64,000 bases of DNA from Lolium rigidum. Taxonomy: Eukaryota > Streptophyta > Magnoliopsida > Poales > Poaceae. Shown here one piece after another: positions 10,358 to 22,645 of the stretch. The first letter of the stretch is position 1. Each line of letters opens with the position of its first letter. Location: contig NC_061513.1 in NCBI RefSeq assembly GCF_022539505.1, positions 180,326,017-180,390,016 on the forward strand, in the 5' to 3' direction. The position numbers and the translations under genes are program-made. The notes below the pieces were generated by a model. It made no database searches, had not been told where the DNA came from, and worked only from the letters and a program-made list of their open reading frames with translations.

Positions 10358-10980
10358 AATTACTGAGCCCATCTTAATGGCTATAAAGAAAGCACTTCTT
10401 GGGAGATAACCCATGTTTTTATTTTGCTACTGTTTTGTTGTGTCTTGGAAGTTGTTAGTACTGTAGCAACCTCTCCTTATCTTTATTTTATTGCATTGTT
10501 GTTCCAAGTAAAGTCTTTGATAGTAAAGCCAATACTAGATTTGGATTACTGCGCAGGAACAGATTTCTTGCTGTTACGAATTTGAGCAGTAGTCTCTGTA
10601 GAAAAATCAAAAAAATCTGCCAATTTACGTGCTTGATCCTCAGATATGTGCGCAACTTTCATTCAATTTGGGCATTTTCATTTGAGCAAGTATGGTGCCA
10701 CTTTAAAATTCGTCTTTACGAACTGTTCTGTTTTGACAGATTCTGCCTTTTATTTCGCATTGCCTCTTTTGCTATGTTGGATGAATTTCTTTGTTCCATT
10801 AATGTCCAGTAGCTTTGTGCAATGTCCAGAAGTGTTAGGAATGATTATGTCACCTCTGAACATGTAAATTTTAATTGTTCACTAACCCTCTAATGAGTTG
10901 TTTTGAGTTTGGTGTGGAGGAAGTTTTCAAGGATCAAGAGAGGGAGATGATACAATATGATCAAGGAGAGTGAAAGCTCT

Positions 10981-11065
10981 AAGCTTGGGGATGCCCAGGT
11001 GGTTCACCCCTGCATATTTTAAGAAGACTCAAGCGTCTAAGCTTGGGGATGCCCAAGGCATCCCC
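10981..11065 (+). repeat. Paired AAGCTTGGGGATGCCC motifs plus hairpin
   Basis: The 16-nt motif occurs at 10981-10996 and 11039-11054, 58 bp apart. The second copy runs into a hairpin with GGGGATGCC and GGCATCCCC arms (11045-11065). Element C has the same pair with the same 58-bp spacing at 38033-38104. The same word forms the polypurine tract at 12932-12946. Confidence 0.8.
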
Positions 11066-12909
11066 TTCTTCATCGACAACATTATCAGGTTCCTCCCCTG
11101 AAACTATATTTTTATTCCATCACATCTTATGTGGTTTGCTTGGAGCGTCGGTTTGTTTTTGTTTTTGTTTTTGTTTGAATAAAATGGATCCTAGCATTCA
11201 TTGTGTGGGAGAGAGACACGCTCCGCTGTTGCATATGGACAAATATGTCCTTAGGCTTTACTCATAGTATTCATGGCGAAGGTTGAATCTTCTTCGTTAA
11301 ATTGTTATATGGTTGGAATCGGGAAATGCTACATGTAGTAATTCTAAAATGTCTTGAATAATTTGATACTTGGCAATTGTTGTGCTCATGTTTAAGCTCT
11401 TGCATCATATACTTTGCACCTATTAATGAAGAAATACATAGAGCTTGCTAAAATTTGGTTTGCATAATTGGTCTTTCTAAAGTCTAGATAATTTCTAGTA
11501 TTGAGTTTTGAACAACAAGGAAGACGGTGTAGAGTCTTATAATGTTTACAATATGTCTTTTTATGTGAGTTTTGCTGCACCGGTTCATCCTTGTGTTTGT
11601 TTCAAATAACTTTGCTAGCCTAAACCTTGTATCGAGAGGGAATACTTCTCATGCATCCAAAATCCTTGAGCCAACCACTATGCCATTTGTGTCCACCATA
11701 CCTACCTACTACATGGTATTTCTCCGCCATTCCAAAGTAAATTGCTTGAGTGCTACCTTTAAAATTTCCATTCTTTACCTTTGCAATATATAGCTCATGG
11801 GACAAATAGCTGAAAAACAATTGTGGTATTGAATATGTACTTATGCACTTTATCTCTTATTAAGTTGTTTGTTGTGCGATAACTATGTTCTTGGGGACGC
11901 CATCAACTACTCTTTGTTGAATATCATGTGAGTTGCTATGCATGTCCGTCTTGTCTGAAGTAAGGGAGATTTACCACTCATTTAATGGTTAGAGCATGCA
12001 TAATGTTAGAGAAGAACATTGGGCCGCTAACTAAAGCCATGAATCATGGTGGAAGTTTCGAGTTTTGGACATACATCCTCAATCTCATATGAGAACATTA
12101 ATTGTTGCTACATGCTTATGCATTAAAGAGGAGTCCATTATCCGTTGTCTATGTTGTCCCGGTATGGATGTCTAAGTTGAGAATAATCAAAAGCGAGAAA
12201 TCCAAATGCGAGCTTTCTCCTTAGACCTTTGTACGAGTGGCATAGAGGTACCCCTTTGTGACACTTGGTTAAAACATGTGTATTGCGATGATAATCCCGG
12301 TAATCCAAGCTAATTAGGACAAGGTGCGGGCACTATTAGTATACTATGCATGAGGCTTGCAACTTGTAATATATAATTTACATAACACATATGCTTTATT
12401 ACTACCGTTGACAAAATTGTTTCTTGTTTTCAAAACCAAAGCTCTAGCACAAATATAGCAATCAATGCTTCCTCTGCGAAGGGCCTTTCTTTTACTTTTA
12501 TGTTGAGTCAGTTCACCTATCTCTCTCCACCTCAAGAAGCAAACACTTGTGTGAACTGTGCATTGATTCCTACATACTTGCATATTGCACTTGTTATATT
12601 ACTTTGCATTGACAACTATCCATGAGATATACATGTTATAAGTTGAAAGCAACCGCTGAAACTCAATCGTCCTTTGTGTTGCTTCAATACCTTTACTTTG
12701 ATTTATTGCTTTATGAGTTAACTCTTATGCAAGACTTATTGATGCTTGTCTTGAAAATGCTATTCATGAAAAGTCTTTGTTTTGTGATTCATTTGTTTAC
12801 TCATGTCATTACCACTGTTTTGATCGCTGCATTCATTACATATGCTTACAATAGTATGATCAAGGTTATGATGGCATGTCACTCCAGAAATTATCTTTGC
12901 TATCGTTTA

Positions 12910-12946
12910 CCTGCTCGGGACGAGCAGGAACTAAGCTTGGGGATGC
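12910..12946 (+). other. Hairpin and polypurine tract of element A
   Basis: A perfect 8-bp stem (CCTGCTCG 12910-12917, CGAGCAGG 12921-12928, loop GGA) is followed by AACTAAGCTTGGGGATGC directly before the LTR start TGATACG at 12947. Element C has the same arrangement with one compensated base-pair change. Confidence 0.8.
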
Positions 12947-14542
12947 TGATACGTCTCCGACGTATCGATAATTTCTTATGTTCCATGCCACATTATTGAT
13001 GATATCTACATGTTTTATGCATACTTTATGTCATATTTATGCATTTTCCGGCACTAACCTATTAACGAGATGCCGAAGAGCCGATTCTTTGTTCTCGCTG
13101 TTTTTGGTTTCAGAAATCCTAGTAAGGAAATATTCTCGGAATTGGACGAAATCAACGCCTAGGGGCCTATTTTTCCACGAAGCTTCCAGAAGACCGGAGG
13201 ACTTACGAAGTGGGGCCACGAGGTGGCGCCACACTAGGGCGGTGCGGCCTGGGCCTTGGCCGCGCCGGCCTGTTGTGTGGGGCCCTCGTGTGGCCCCCGA
13301 CCTGCCCTTCCGCCTACATATAGTCTTCGTCGCGAAACCCCCGCATGCGAGAGCCACGATATGGAAAACCTTACCGAGACGCCGCCGCCGCCAATCCCAT
13401 CTCGGGGATTCAGGAGATCGCCTCCGGCACCCTGCCGGAGAGGGGAATCATCTCCCGGAGGACTCTTCACCGCCATGATCGCCTCCGGAGTGATGAGTGA
13501 GTAGTTCACCCCTGGACTATGGGTCCATAGCAGTAGCTAGATGATCGTCTTCTCCTTATGTGCTTCATTGTCGGATCTTGTGAGCTGCCTAACATGATCA
13601 AGATCATCTATTTGTAATGCTATATGTTGTGTTTGTCGGGATCCGATGGATAGAGAATATTATGTTATGTTGATTATCAATCTATTACCTATCTGTTGTT
13701 TATGATCTTCCATGCTCTCCGTTATTAGTAGAGGCTCTGGCCAAGTTTTTGCTCTTAACTCCAAGAGGGAGTATTTATGCTCGATAGTGGGTTCATGCCT
13801 CCATTAAATGCAGGACGAGTGACGGAAAGTTCTAAGGTTGTGGATGTGCTTGTTGCCACTAGGGATAAAACATTGATGCTATGTCAAAGGATGTAGTTAT
13901 TGATTACATTACGCACCATACTTAATGCAATTGTCCGTTGTTTGCAACTTAATACTTGGAAGGGGTTCGGATGATAACCTCGAAGGTGGAATTTTTAGGC
14001 ATAGATGCATGTCTGGATAGCGGTCTATGTACTTTGTCGTAATGCCCAATTAAATCTCACTATACTCATCATATCATGTATGTGCATGGTCATGCCCTCT
14101 CTATTTGTCAATTGCCCGACCGTAATTTATTCACCCAACATGCTATTTATCTTATGGGAGAGACACCTCTAGTGAACTCGTGGACCCCGGTCCATTCTTT
14201 TACATTGAATACAATTCTATCGCAATACTTGTTCTACTGTTTTCTGCAAACAATCATCATCCACACTATACATCTAATCCTTTATTACAGCAAGCCGGTG
14301 AGATTGACAACCTCACTTTTTCGTTGGGGCAAAGTACTTTGGTTGTGTTGTGCAGGTTCCACGTTGGCGCCGGAATCCCTGGTGTTGCGCCGCACTACAT
14401 CCCGCCGCCATCAACCTTCAACGTGCTTCTTGGCTCCTACTGGTTCGATTAAACCTTGGTTTCTTACTGAGGGAAACTTGCTATTGTGCGCATCACACCT
14501 TCCTATTGGGGTTCCCAACGGACGTGTCAACTACACGCATCA
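12947..14542 (+). repeat. 3' LTR of element A
   Basis: An uninterrupted 1596-bp LTR running from TGATACGTCTCC to ACGCATCA, followed by the TSD ACCGC. It gives the reference for the LTR split by element B. Confidence 0.92.
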
Positions 14543-14879
14543 ACCGCCACCACGCCGTCGTGCTGCCGGGATTCCGAGGAGGATCTACTACTTCCACTGC
14601 CCGCTGGAACAGGGAGAAGGACATCTTCATCAACACCGAACGTGTGACCGAGTACGGAGGTGCTGCCCGACTGTGGCACCGTCAAGATCTTCTACGCGCT
14701 TTTGAAAGCGGCAAGTGATCATCTTTCGCAACAACGAGATCTAATCTCGTAGGCTTTGGAAATCTTCAAGGGTTAGTCTCGTGATCTCCTCGTTGCTACC
14801 ATCTTCTAGATTGCATCTTGGCTTGGTTTTCGTTCTTGCGGTAGGAAAATTTTTGTTTTCTATGCTACGAATCCCATCA
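14543..14879 (+). mobile_element. Angela/BARE-like Copia LTR, right part (element J)
   Basis: Continuation of 1-562 after the TSD of element A. It matches the E LTRs (22271-22645 and 59784-60155) in reverse and ends CTACGAATCCCATCA at 14879. The next base lies inside LINE ORF1, so this insertion broke that ORF. Confidence 0.88.
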
Positions 14880-16833
14880 GAAGGCTCCGTCTGGAGCCGG
14901 GTCAGGCCAGGGCGGCCGTGGCGCGGCAACTGCTGCGCAAGACCAGAGGGGCAATACAGGTCAGTCAATCCTGCCGTCGACTGTACCAGCGGGGCTACTG
15001 ATGGCACCGCCAGGTGGTGGGGGTGAACAAGGGAATCTCGGTGAGAGATTTTCCCACCCGAAGCCTTCTGGTAGTGTCCCGGTGGCTCCAATGGCACGGC
15101 GACGGGAAATTCTTGACGCTGCTATGGAGGTAGAGGAGGATAGCAACTGGGATGATGGAGATGCAGTGGAGGGGATGGGGTTTGGTCCTGGTACTACATC
15201 GCAAATTGGGGGAATTGTGGATATGGAGGATGATGTATATCCGGAGTTTGATGAAGAGGAAGAGACAATGAAGGAGGAACCTGCGGAGCCGACGACATGG
15301 AAACTTCTGGCAAGGTTTATGGCCAATTTCAAGACAAACACTCGTGCGATGTTCAACAGTTTCATCAAAGAGGTTTGGCATCTCCGTACTGGTATTAGAT
15401 ACTCTGAAAAGGGGAAGAACTACTACATTGTTACTCTGTTTTCAAAAGGAGATTATGAATTTGTGAAGCGTGGAGGACCTTGGATCTTTAACCAACATGC
15501 GTTGATCCTCAAGGACCTGGACGAAGCTGCTCAACCATCTGAATCAAAACTGAACTCAGTTTCAGAGTGGGTTCGAATATATGATGTACCCTGGGGAAAA
15601 CAGGATGATGTTTGGGGAAGAAGGTATGGCAACAGTTTGGGTGAGGCAATGGAGGTTGATGTACCGGCGACCGAGCAGGACAAGAAGGAATTTCTGCGAG
15701 TACGGGTGCAACTACCGTATGACCGGCGCCTCCAAACGCAGATAACCACCGGTGTTAAGGGCAAACCTACAGAGTTGAAAGTTTTTAAACTGAAGTATGA
15801 GCGTGTGGCGTACTACTGTTCCCATTGTGGTTTTATGGGGCATAAAACGGATGAATGTGAGAATAGAAGGCTGGGAGCACCGTCACTGGATTATGATGCC
15901 CATGAACTACGATGTAGCCCTTATAAAAAGTTTGAGCATCGTACCTACTTTGTGCCACCTGAAGAACAAGCTTCAGCCAGGTGAGAGCTGAGCTTTGCAA
16001 GCTTTGGGAGTGCTGAATCATATAAACACTTTGACCGACGACAGTCACAAGAGCGGCGACGCAATAGGGTCACACCGGATCGAATACACTCCCAATCTGA
16101 CTCGGCTGTAGATGAGATGCCTCCTTTGATGGATGACCCTATCATCCAACCGGCGATAGATGGTTCGAATAAACCTGCGACCGCATATGATGGTATGGAA
16201 GGAGTAGGAACACCGGCTCTAAATGAAGTGGAGTTGAACCTCGCTGCCAAGGTTGATGCCATGACGATGCCAAGCCAAGATGCACTTTTTTCCTTCACGC
16301 CTGGGGGTAGAGATGCCTCACAACCCATCATTCAGTTCCCGGATGATGAAGGGCAGGGTACTGAGGCTGATCACGGGCATCAGGTGCAGATCACAATGAC
16401 AGCAGATATGCTGGCCCATATGAAGCGCTTGAAACCAAGACAAGGAGCAGGATCGGATGGCAGTACAAGGGAGCATGGACCGAGACCTAGTGACATGATC
16501 CTAGCCCTACAGGGCCTGTCCAGCCTTCAGGTATCTTTTGGCTCCCTAAATGATGTCTCAATGTCGCCGGCTGATACTGTCCTGGGGAAAAGGACGGCGA
16601 AAGAGCAGGAGGTACAAGGGGGGAGGCTAGAACTTTCCCTAGGCCTGAACTATGAAGGAAAAGAAACAGGAGGGACGCCGAAGAAAGGGAAGATGCAAGG
16701 CCTGGAGCATGGACAAGCGGGACAACGCCACATGGACGTGGTATACAGAAGAAACAAGAAGACGGCAAATACCGGACACGAGCCTGCCGGTAACCTGGCG
16801 AGACCAAATGTGTGGTCTCGCCAGGAGCAATGA
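14880..16833 (+). pseudogene. LINE ORF1 (DUF4283 plus zinc knuckle)
   Basis: The frame is open from the J junction to a TGA at 15982 and then open again in the same frame to 16833, so a single in-frame stop breaks the ORF. Counting from the Met at 15001, residues about 95-175 form a DUF4283-like region, and C273, C276, H281 and C286 form a CX2CX4HX4C zinc knuckle. This is the usual ORF1 of plant L1 elements, an RNA-binding protein of the retrotransposition particle. The stop is probably CGA to TGA, as expected from methylated-CpG decay. The ORF1 start has been removed by the LTR insertion. Its stop overlaps the ORF2 start as ATGA. Confidence 0.85.
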
Positions 16834-19800
16834 ATTGTGTGGGATGGAACTGCCGGGGCGCGGGAGGAGCCTCGACAGTTCATGAGTTAGTGTCTATCTT
16901 CAAATCTCTGCATCCTAGGTTAATTTTTCTTTGTGAAACTAGACAGAATAAAAATAAGGTTAGGCGTCTTAGGTGTCGTTTAGGTCTTCGAGGCTTTGCT
17001 GGTGTGAGCGAAGGCTTGAGTGGGGGTTTAGCCCTCTTTTGGCATGAAAACATGTACGTCGAGATAAAGTCCATGAATAAAAATGTTATTGATGCGTATA
17101 TCGTTTCTCACCTAAGGAACCTATGTGGAGGCTCACGTGTGTGTATGGTGAACCTAGAGTGGAAAATAGACATCAGTTCTGGTCTAAATTACAAGATCTA
17201 AAAAGCGAGTCTGATTTACCTTGGCTAGTACTAGAAGACTTTATGAGGCGTTGTGGCAATTTGAGCATTTCTCTAGAGTCCCCCGGGCGGAAAACCAAAT
17301 GATGGCGTTCCGGGATACTCTGCAAATTTGTGGTTTATCTGATTTGGGGTTCATTGGGTTGCCGTACACTTATGATAATAAGAGGCAAGGTCACAATAAT
17401 GTTAAGGTCCGCTTGGACCGAGCGGTTGCTGACCGGACTTGGCGGAATCTCTATAGTGAGGCAGAAGTAAACCACATAATTACTCCTTGTTCTGACCATC
17501 TAATGATCTTGGTTAAACTTCAATAGGAATAGCGTATGCCACCTCGGCAATCGTCACGACAGTATGAGATTCTATGGGAGCGCGCTGGTGAATTGCCTGA
17601 AGTAGTCGAACAGCTATGGACAGACCAAGGCGAGAAGAAGGATTTATATGGCGTCATGAATAAACTGCAGAACCTGATGGTCAAGCTACAGTGATGGAGC
17701 AAGAAAAAATTCGGCAATGTACTCCATGAGCTAGACAAGCATATGAGAAAGCTGGAAAACCTCATTATAAGTAATGTTGGTGATATTAACAAAGAAGAGA
17801 TAAGAAGGACCTCTGAAATTATTGATGAACTATTATACAGGGAAGAAATGTTATGGCTACAAAGGTCTCGTGTTGCGTGGCTAAAAGAAGGGGATAGGAA
17901 CACAAGGTTTTTCCACCAGAAAGCTATATGGAGAGCAAGAAAAAACAAAGTAAAGAGACTCAAAGATGCCAACGGAGCTTGGCAAACAGCTCCCAGTGAT
18001 ATGGAGAGAATGGCAACGTCTTACTTTAAGGGGCTGTTCACTAAAGATCCTAGTATCAACCCAGATGGACTATTACGTTTAATAGACAGGAAAATCACAG
18101 ATGATATGAATGATACCCTAACTTGACCTTTTACTGATGATGCAATATCAGACGCCCTATTCCAAATTGGGCCGCTGAAGGCACCTGGACCAGACGGCTT
18201 TCCTGCACGCTTTTATCAAATGAATTGGGGTCTGATGAAAAAGGAAATCATTACAGCTCTTTTTTGATACTGGACATATGCCGGATGGAGTTAACGAAGC
18301 CCCGATTGTTTTGATACCAAAGGTGGACCACCCAGCAGAACTAAAAGAATTTAGACCCATAAGTCTCTGTACAGTGCTATATAAAGTAGTAGCAAAATGT
18401 CTGGTTAATAGAGTGAGGCTAATGCTTGGGGACTTAATATCGCCAAACCAAAGTGCGTTTATTCCAGGACGCCTTATCACGGATAATGCCCTTATTTCTT
18501 TTGAGTGCCTGCACTATATTGAGCACAATCAAAATGCTGGAAATAACTTTTGTGCATATAAGTTAGACCTATCTAAGGCTTATGATAGGGTCGACTGGGG
18601 TTTCTTAAGGAGATCGATGGAAAGGTTAGGCTTCTCTCACCGCTGGATCGAGTGGATCATAGAATGTGTGACCACGGTGAGATACAAGGTAAAATTTAAT
18701 GGAGCCTTACTGGAATCGTTCTCGCCTTCACGTGGCCTACGTCAAGGTGATCCCCTCTCGCCCTTTCTTTTCCTTTTTATTGCTGATGGGTTATCTGCCT
18801 TATTGCACAAAGCGGTACAAGAGAACCAAATTACCCCGGTGAAGATATGTCGCAGGGCACCAGGAATATCACATTTATTATTCGCGGATGATAGTCTCCT
18901 TTTCTTCAAAGCTGACCCAATACATGCAAGGAGAGTGAGGGAGGTTCTACAGATGTACAATCAAGGAACTGGACAACTAATTAATCCATCCAAATTCTCA
19001 ATTTACTTTGGACCGGTGTGTGATGATGATATGAAGGTGCAGGTCATGGATACTCTACAGATTGTGGAGCAGCATTTTGAAACAAAGTACCTTGGGCTAC
19101 CGACACCGGATGGAAGGATGACAAAAGGGAAATTCCAAAGTCTGCAGGGGAAACTAGCAAAGAGATTCATGCAAGTAGAGGAAAATCAAATGACACAAGG
19201 AGAAAGAGAAGTGCTCATAAAGGCGGTTGGCCAATCCCTGGCTACCTATGTCATGGGGGTTTACAAATTACCCTTTGGCCTGTGTGATGATCTGGAGAGA
19301 ATCATAAGAAATTTCTGGTGGGGAACAGAAAAAGGTAAACGGAAAATGCATTGGCTAGCATGGGATGTTATGCTGAAACCCAAGAAACAAGGGGGATTTA
19401 AAGACATGAGAATGTTTAACCAGGCTCTATTAGCGAGGCAAGCATGGCGTCTAATTCAATTCCCAGATTCCCTGTGTGCCCAAATACTGCGTGCCAAGTA
19501 CTACCCTAATGGCAACCTCCTAGATACAGTGTTCACAGGCAACGGATCATCTACATGGCACTCCATAGAATATGGGCTGGAACTCTTAAAAAAAGGAGCA
19601 ATCTGGAGGATTGGTAATGGCGCAAATGTGAGAATCTGGAGGGACCCGTGGATACCACACAACTACCAACTAACACCGATCTCCCCGAAAGATAGATGTA
19701 GATTGAAATGGGTCTCCGAACTACTCAACACGGATGGCACATGGAACATGCAGCTATTGGAGCAATGGTTCTACCCAATTGATATTGAAAAGATCATCCA

Positions 19801-20973
19801 GATTAAAACCTCGACAAGGAATGCTGATGACTTTATAGCCTGGAACCCTGACACTAAAGGCATATTTTCAGTAATAAGTGCCTATAAGCTCGGAATGGAA
19901 GAGAGACAGAGGGAAAAAGATAGAGGATCATCGAGCGGGAAGCCCTATGGCGAAAACAGCGAGTGGAAACTAATATGGCATAGTCTAGCCCCACCAAAGG
20001 TGAAGAAATTTGCATGGAAATTGGCTAGAAATGGCCTGGCAACTAGAGCAAATATGGTAAGAAGGAAGATGATTAAAGAAGGCTCATGTCCTATCCGCGG
20101 TTCTGAGGAGGAAGATACCTTTCATGCCTTAATTAGTTGCCCTCATGCCCGAAGCCTATGGGGCGCAATGAGGCAATGTTGGGATCTGCCTCGTGAAAAG
20201 GATATAGATAGGGATGGGAAGGACTGGATACTCCCGCTCCTGAAGAATCTGAATGAGAACCAAAGGCTGATGGTCCTAATGGTCTTGTGGCGATGTTGGC
20301 ATGTCCACAATGAACTTAGACATGACAAGAAGGCCCCCCGGTTGAAACCTCTAAGAGGTTCTTATGCGGCTATGTGGAAACTTTGTTGACCTTTAAACAG
20401 TTTCCTCAGGTTGATGTTGTCAAAGGAAAACAAGTGATAGACATTTCAGGGGAAATACAGAAACGGGAGAAGAAGAGCAGTTTGCTTCAGAAGAGCAGTT
20501 TGCTCCAAACACCGGAGAAATGGAGACCGCCAGAGCCTGGGACAATGAAGCTCAATGTGGACGGAAGTTGGGCCCAAGGTTCTGAACAGGCAGGTGCAGG
20601 AGCAATCATGAGAAACCATGTAGGAGAGACCATGTTTTCCGCCTGCAGATCACTAAAGGCTTGTGCATCGGCCTTGGAAGCTGAATTAGAAGCTTGTGAT
20701 GAAAGCCTGAAGCTGGCCTTGAGTTGGTCGACTGAACCCATAATTGTTGAAATGGACTGCTCTACGACCATCGCTATGATTAACACAAAGGAGAAGGATC
20801 GGTCTGCCCTAGTGCACCTGGTAGCTAGTATCAAGCATAGTATAGGAGAAAGAGATGTTCTGGTTAAGAAAGTTGATAGAAGCCAAAATGGTGTCAGCCA
20901 TAGCCTCGCCCATCTTGGAAGAACTTCTGGTAGGACTCAGTTCTGGCTGGGAAGTGTCCCACCTGAAACTTAG
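16830..20973 (+). pseudogene. LINE ORF2: endonuclease, reverse transcriptase, zinc finger, RNase H
   Basis: It starts with ATG at 16830, overlapping ORF1 by 4 nt. The endonuclease opens with the WNCRGAGG motif, continues to about 17140, shifts frame, and ends with the SDH motif near 17500. The RT begins around 17900 (LKEGDRNTRFFH), with KAPGPDGFPARFYQ near 18178. From the open frame at 18278 come the catalytic region [13 protein letters not shown] and the FADD box (residues 202-205 of that frame). A zf-RVT region lies near 19960-20190. A C-terminal RNase H runs in a new frame at 20374-20973 (LNVDGSW, EAELEA, MDCS). Breaks include stops at about 17524, 17692, 18123 and 18264 and at least three frame changes. 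Confidence 0.88.
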
Positions 20974-21040
20974 GACTGTGTAATCAACGATTGTAACTTT
21001 CCTATAAGTTGATAAAATCTCTTTTTCCCCGCAAAAAAAA

Positions 21041-22190
21041 CTGTTCAACAATTATATCTCTACTAATAAGTTATCGATTGGTGGTGTTGGTAGGTTAAAA
21101 AACCGGAATAATTTTCGTTCATCAAAAAATCGGAACTCCCAGTGGCTTCCTTGGTTGTCCGTTCAATTTCTGGTTCGTCCTTGGTTTCCTTCGTCCATCG
21201 TCGCCTGGGCGTTTCTATGGCTTGTTGATTTCGTACGTCGGTATACGGACTGGTCTCTGCCCTGGCTCCTGAAAACTCGACGGAGCCACCAGGAATCGAT
21301 CGATCTCGATGACGGGGCGATGGCGAGGAGGAAGGGAAGATCGGGAAAACAGGGAGGCGCTAGAATCGTGGGGCTGTGCCGCCATGGTCGAGCTCCGCCG
21401 GAGCGCACCGGTACAGGATGGGTGAGAAGGAGCGAGCAAGGACGCCGCTGCCGGGGATGAAGGCCGCAGGGAATAGGAGGACTGGAGGAGTGCCCATGGC
21501 CTCTGACTCTGTCCAATCCGGGATGCTCAACTTGGACTTCGATGGAGGCTGTGTAGGAGGTTGCGGTGTTCGAGGTTGTGATTTTGGAGGAGTTGTCTAC
21601 TACGGTCGTTCTGGCCTTCGCCGCAGTTTGGCGAGCGAGCTATTTCTCACGAGCATTGAGGTCTCTCACGAGCGATCCGGCCTTAGACACAAGCTCAACT
21701 TCCAGGATGACTTGTCTGCCCGATGCAGACCTCAATGGAGTTTGCTCGTCATGAAAGCTCCAAATCCAGATTTCGTCGGCAACAAAGGTTCCGGGTCAAC
21801 GGATCGTGCTCCCTGCGACGCACTAAGCAGCAACACGTACAGGCTGCAAAATTGCATGGCACGACGCACTAAGCAACATCACGGGCTAAACATGTGCTTG
21901 GAGGTAGTCGGCTCCTGCTGGACATCTCGCTGGCAGGCCGGAACCCCGAAGGAAGGATGCGCACAGCCGCCGAAGACTGGGCTACGGCTTATGGTGCATA
22001 CGGTGGTAGAATTTATACGATGGGAATGGAGGTAGATGCAAGTGCAAGACATGAAGTGCTGTTCGAGGATTGAATCCAAAGAAAGGTGCGCTCAGGCCCT
22101 TGAGGTGACCTGTGTAGCTCTTCGTGGAGTAACGTTAACCTACTTAACTGTTTTGAGATGATGGCATTACATTGCTGCATACGGGAGAAG
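21041..22190. other. Unassigned 1.1-kb interval between the two LINEs
   Basis: I recognise no transposon end, LTR or conserved protein here. The first 100 bases are AT-rich; 21160-21500 is GC-rich with ATGs on both strands. A 219-codon plus-strand frame (21376-22035) is open, but its product is low in recognisable structure and Gly/Arg-rich at the start, so I do not call it a gene. This may be old host sequence or a heavily decayed repeat. Confidence 0.4.
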
Positions 22191-22270
22191 GCACCGATAA
22201 TGGATGCTTTATTACTTTGAAAAGTAATTACACTCAGCCTCTGCATAATCAGGATGCAAACAGCCGTTTA
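22191..22270 (-). mobile_element. 3' tail of a second LINE
   Basis: On the minus strand this reads GGCTGTTTGCATCCTGATT, then ATGCAGAGGCTGAGTGTAAT, then CTTTTCAAAG. This is the characteristic tail of grass LINEs. It is separated from its coding part (63154-64000) by the 41-kb element E; GTTTA at 22266-22270 is the left TSD of E. Confidence 0.7.
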
Positions 22271-22645
22271 AGATCGGCTTCGTAGCATAGAAAACCAAAA
22301 AATTTCTACCGCAAGAACGAATAACAAACCAAGATCTAATCTAGAAGATGGTAGCAACGAGAAGATCATGAGACTAACCCTCGAAGATTTCTAAAGCCTA
22401 CGAGATTAGATCTCGTTGTTGCTGTAGTCGATCACTTGCCGCTTTCAAAAGCGCGTAGAAGATCTTGACGGTGCCACAGTCGGGCAGCACCTCCGTACTC
22501 GGTCACACGTTCGGTGTTGATGACGACATCCTTCTCCCCGTTCCAACGGCAGCGGATGTAGTAGATCCTCCTCGGAATCCCACCAGCACGACGGCGTGGT
22601 GACGGTGGTGGTGGAGATCTCCGGCAGGGCTTCGCCGTAAGCGTT
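22271..22645 (-). repeat. 3' LTR of element E, terminal part
   Basis: It matches 59784-60155 of the 5' LTR. It stops at GCGTT (22641-22645), which is duplicated at 43032-43036 beyond element C. Confidence 0.88.

Larger units (their letters stand above)
10358..12946 (+). other. Long non-coding 3' region of element A
   Basis: About 2.6 kb without a convincing sense ORF, yet much of it has a recognisable counterpart in element C (36155-38740, opposite strand). Shared landmarks are GCTATAAAGAAAG(C)ACTTCTTGGGAG near 10380, the paired AAGCTTGGGGATGCCC motifs at 10981 and 11039, and the hairpin and polypurine tract before the LTR. Retention in two differently deleted elements suggests cis-acting function. 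Confidence 0.65.
563..14542 (+). mobile_element. Gypsy-type LTR retrotransposon A, non-autonomous
   Basis: Two LTRs of 1595 and 1596 bp begin TGATACGTCTCC and end ACGCATCA. The element is bounded by a perfect 5-bp TSD, ACCGC (558-562 and 14543-14547). The left LTR is split by element B. A tRNA-Asp-type primer site TGGCGCCGTTGCCGGGG follows the left LTR at 9294, and a polypurine-like AAGCTTGGGGATGC precedes the right LTR, so it reads on the plus strand. The interior (9284-12946) is only 3.7 kb and holds one 228-codon ORF. No protease, reverse transcriptase or integrase is visible. The superfamily call rests on primer site and LTR style; the family name is uncertain. Confidence 0.92.
14880..21040 (+). 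mobile_element. L1-type LINE with RNase H, 5' truncated and decayed
   Basis: Two ORFs in L1 order, a short 3' UTR and an 8-A tail (21033-21040) define the element. The 5' end is cut at 14879 by the J LTR. Both ORFs carry stops or frameshifts, so it is inactive. The true 5' end and TSD lie outside the window or are masked by the insertion. Confidence 0.9.

Noticed and set aside
14076..14705. A 209-codon plus-strand frame
   Set aside because: It crosses the 3' LTR of A and the J LTR, and equivalent frames in the other LTR are broken.
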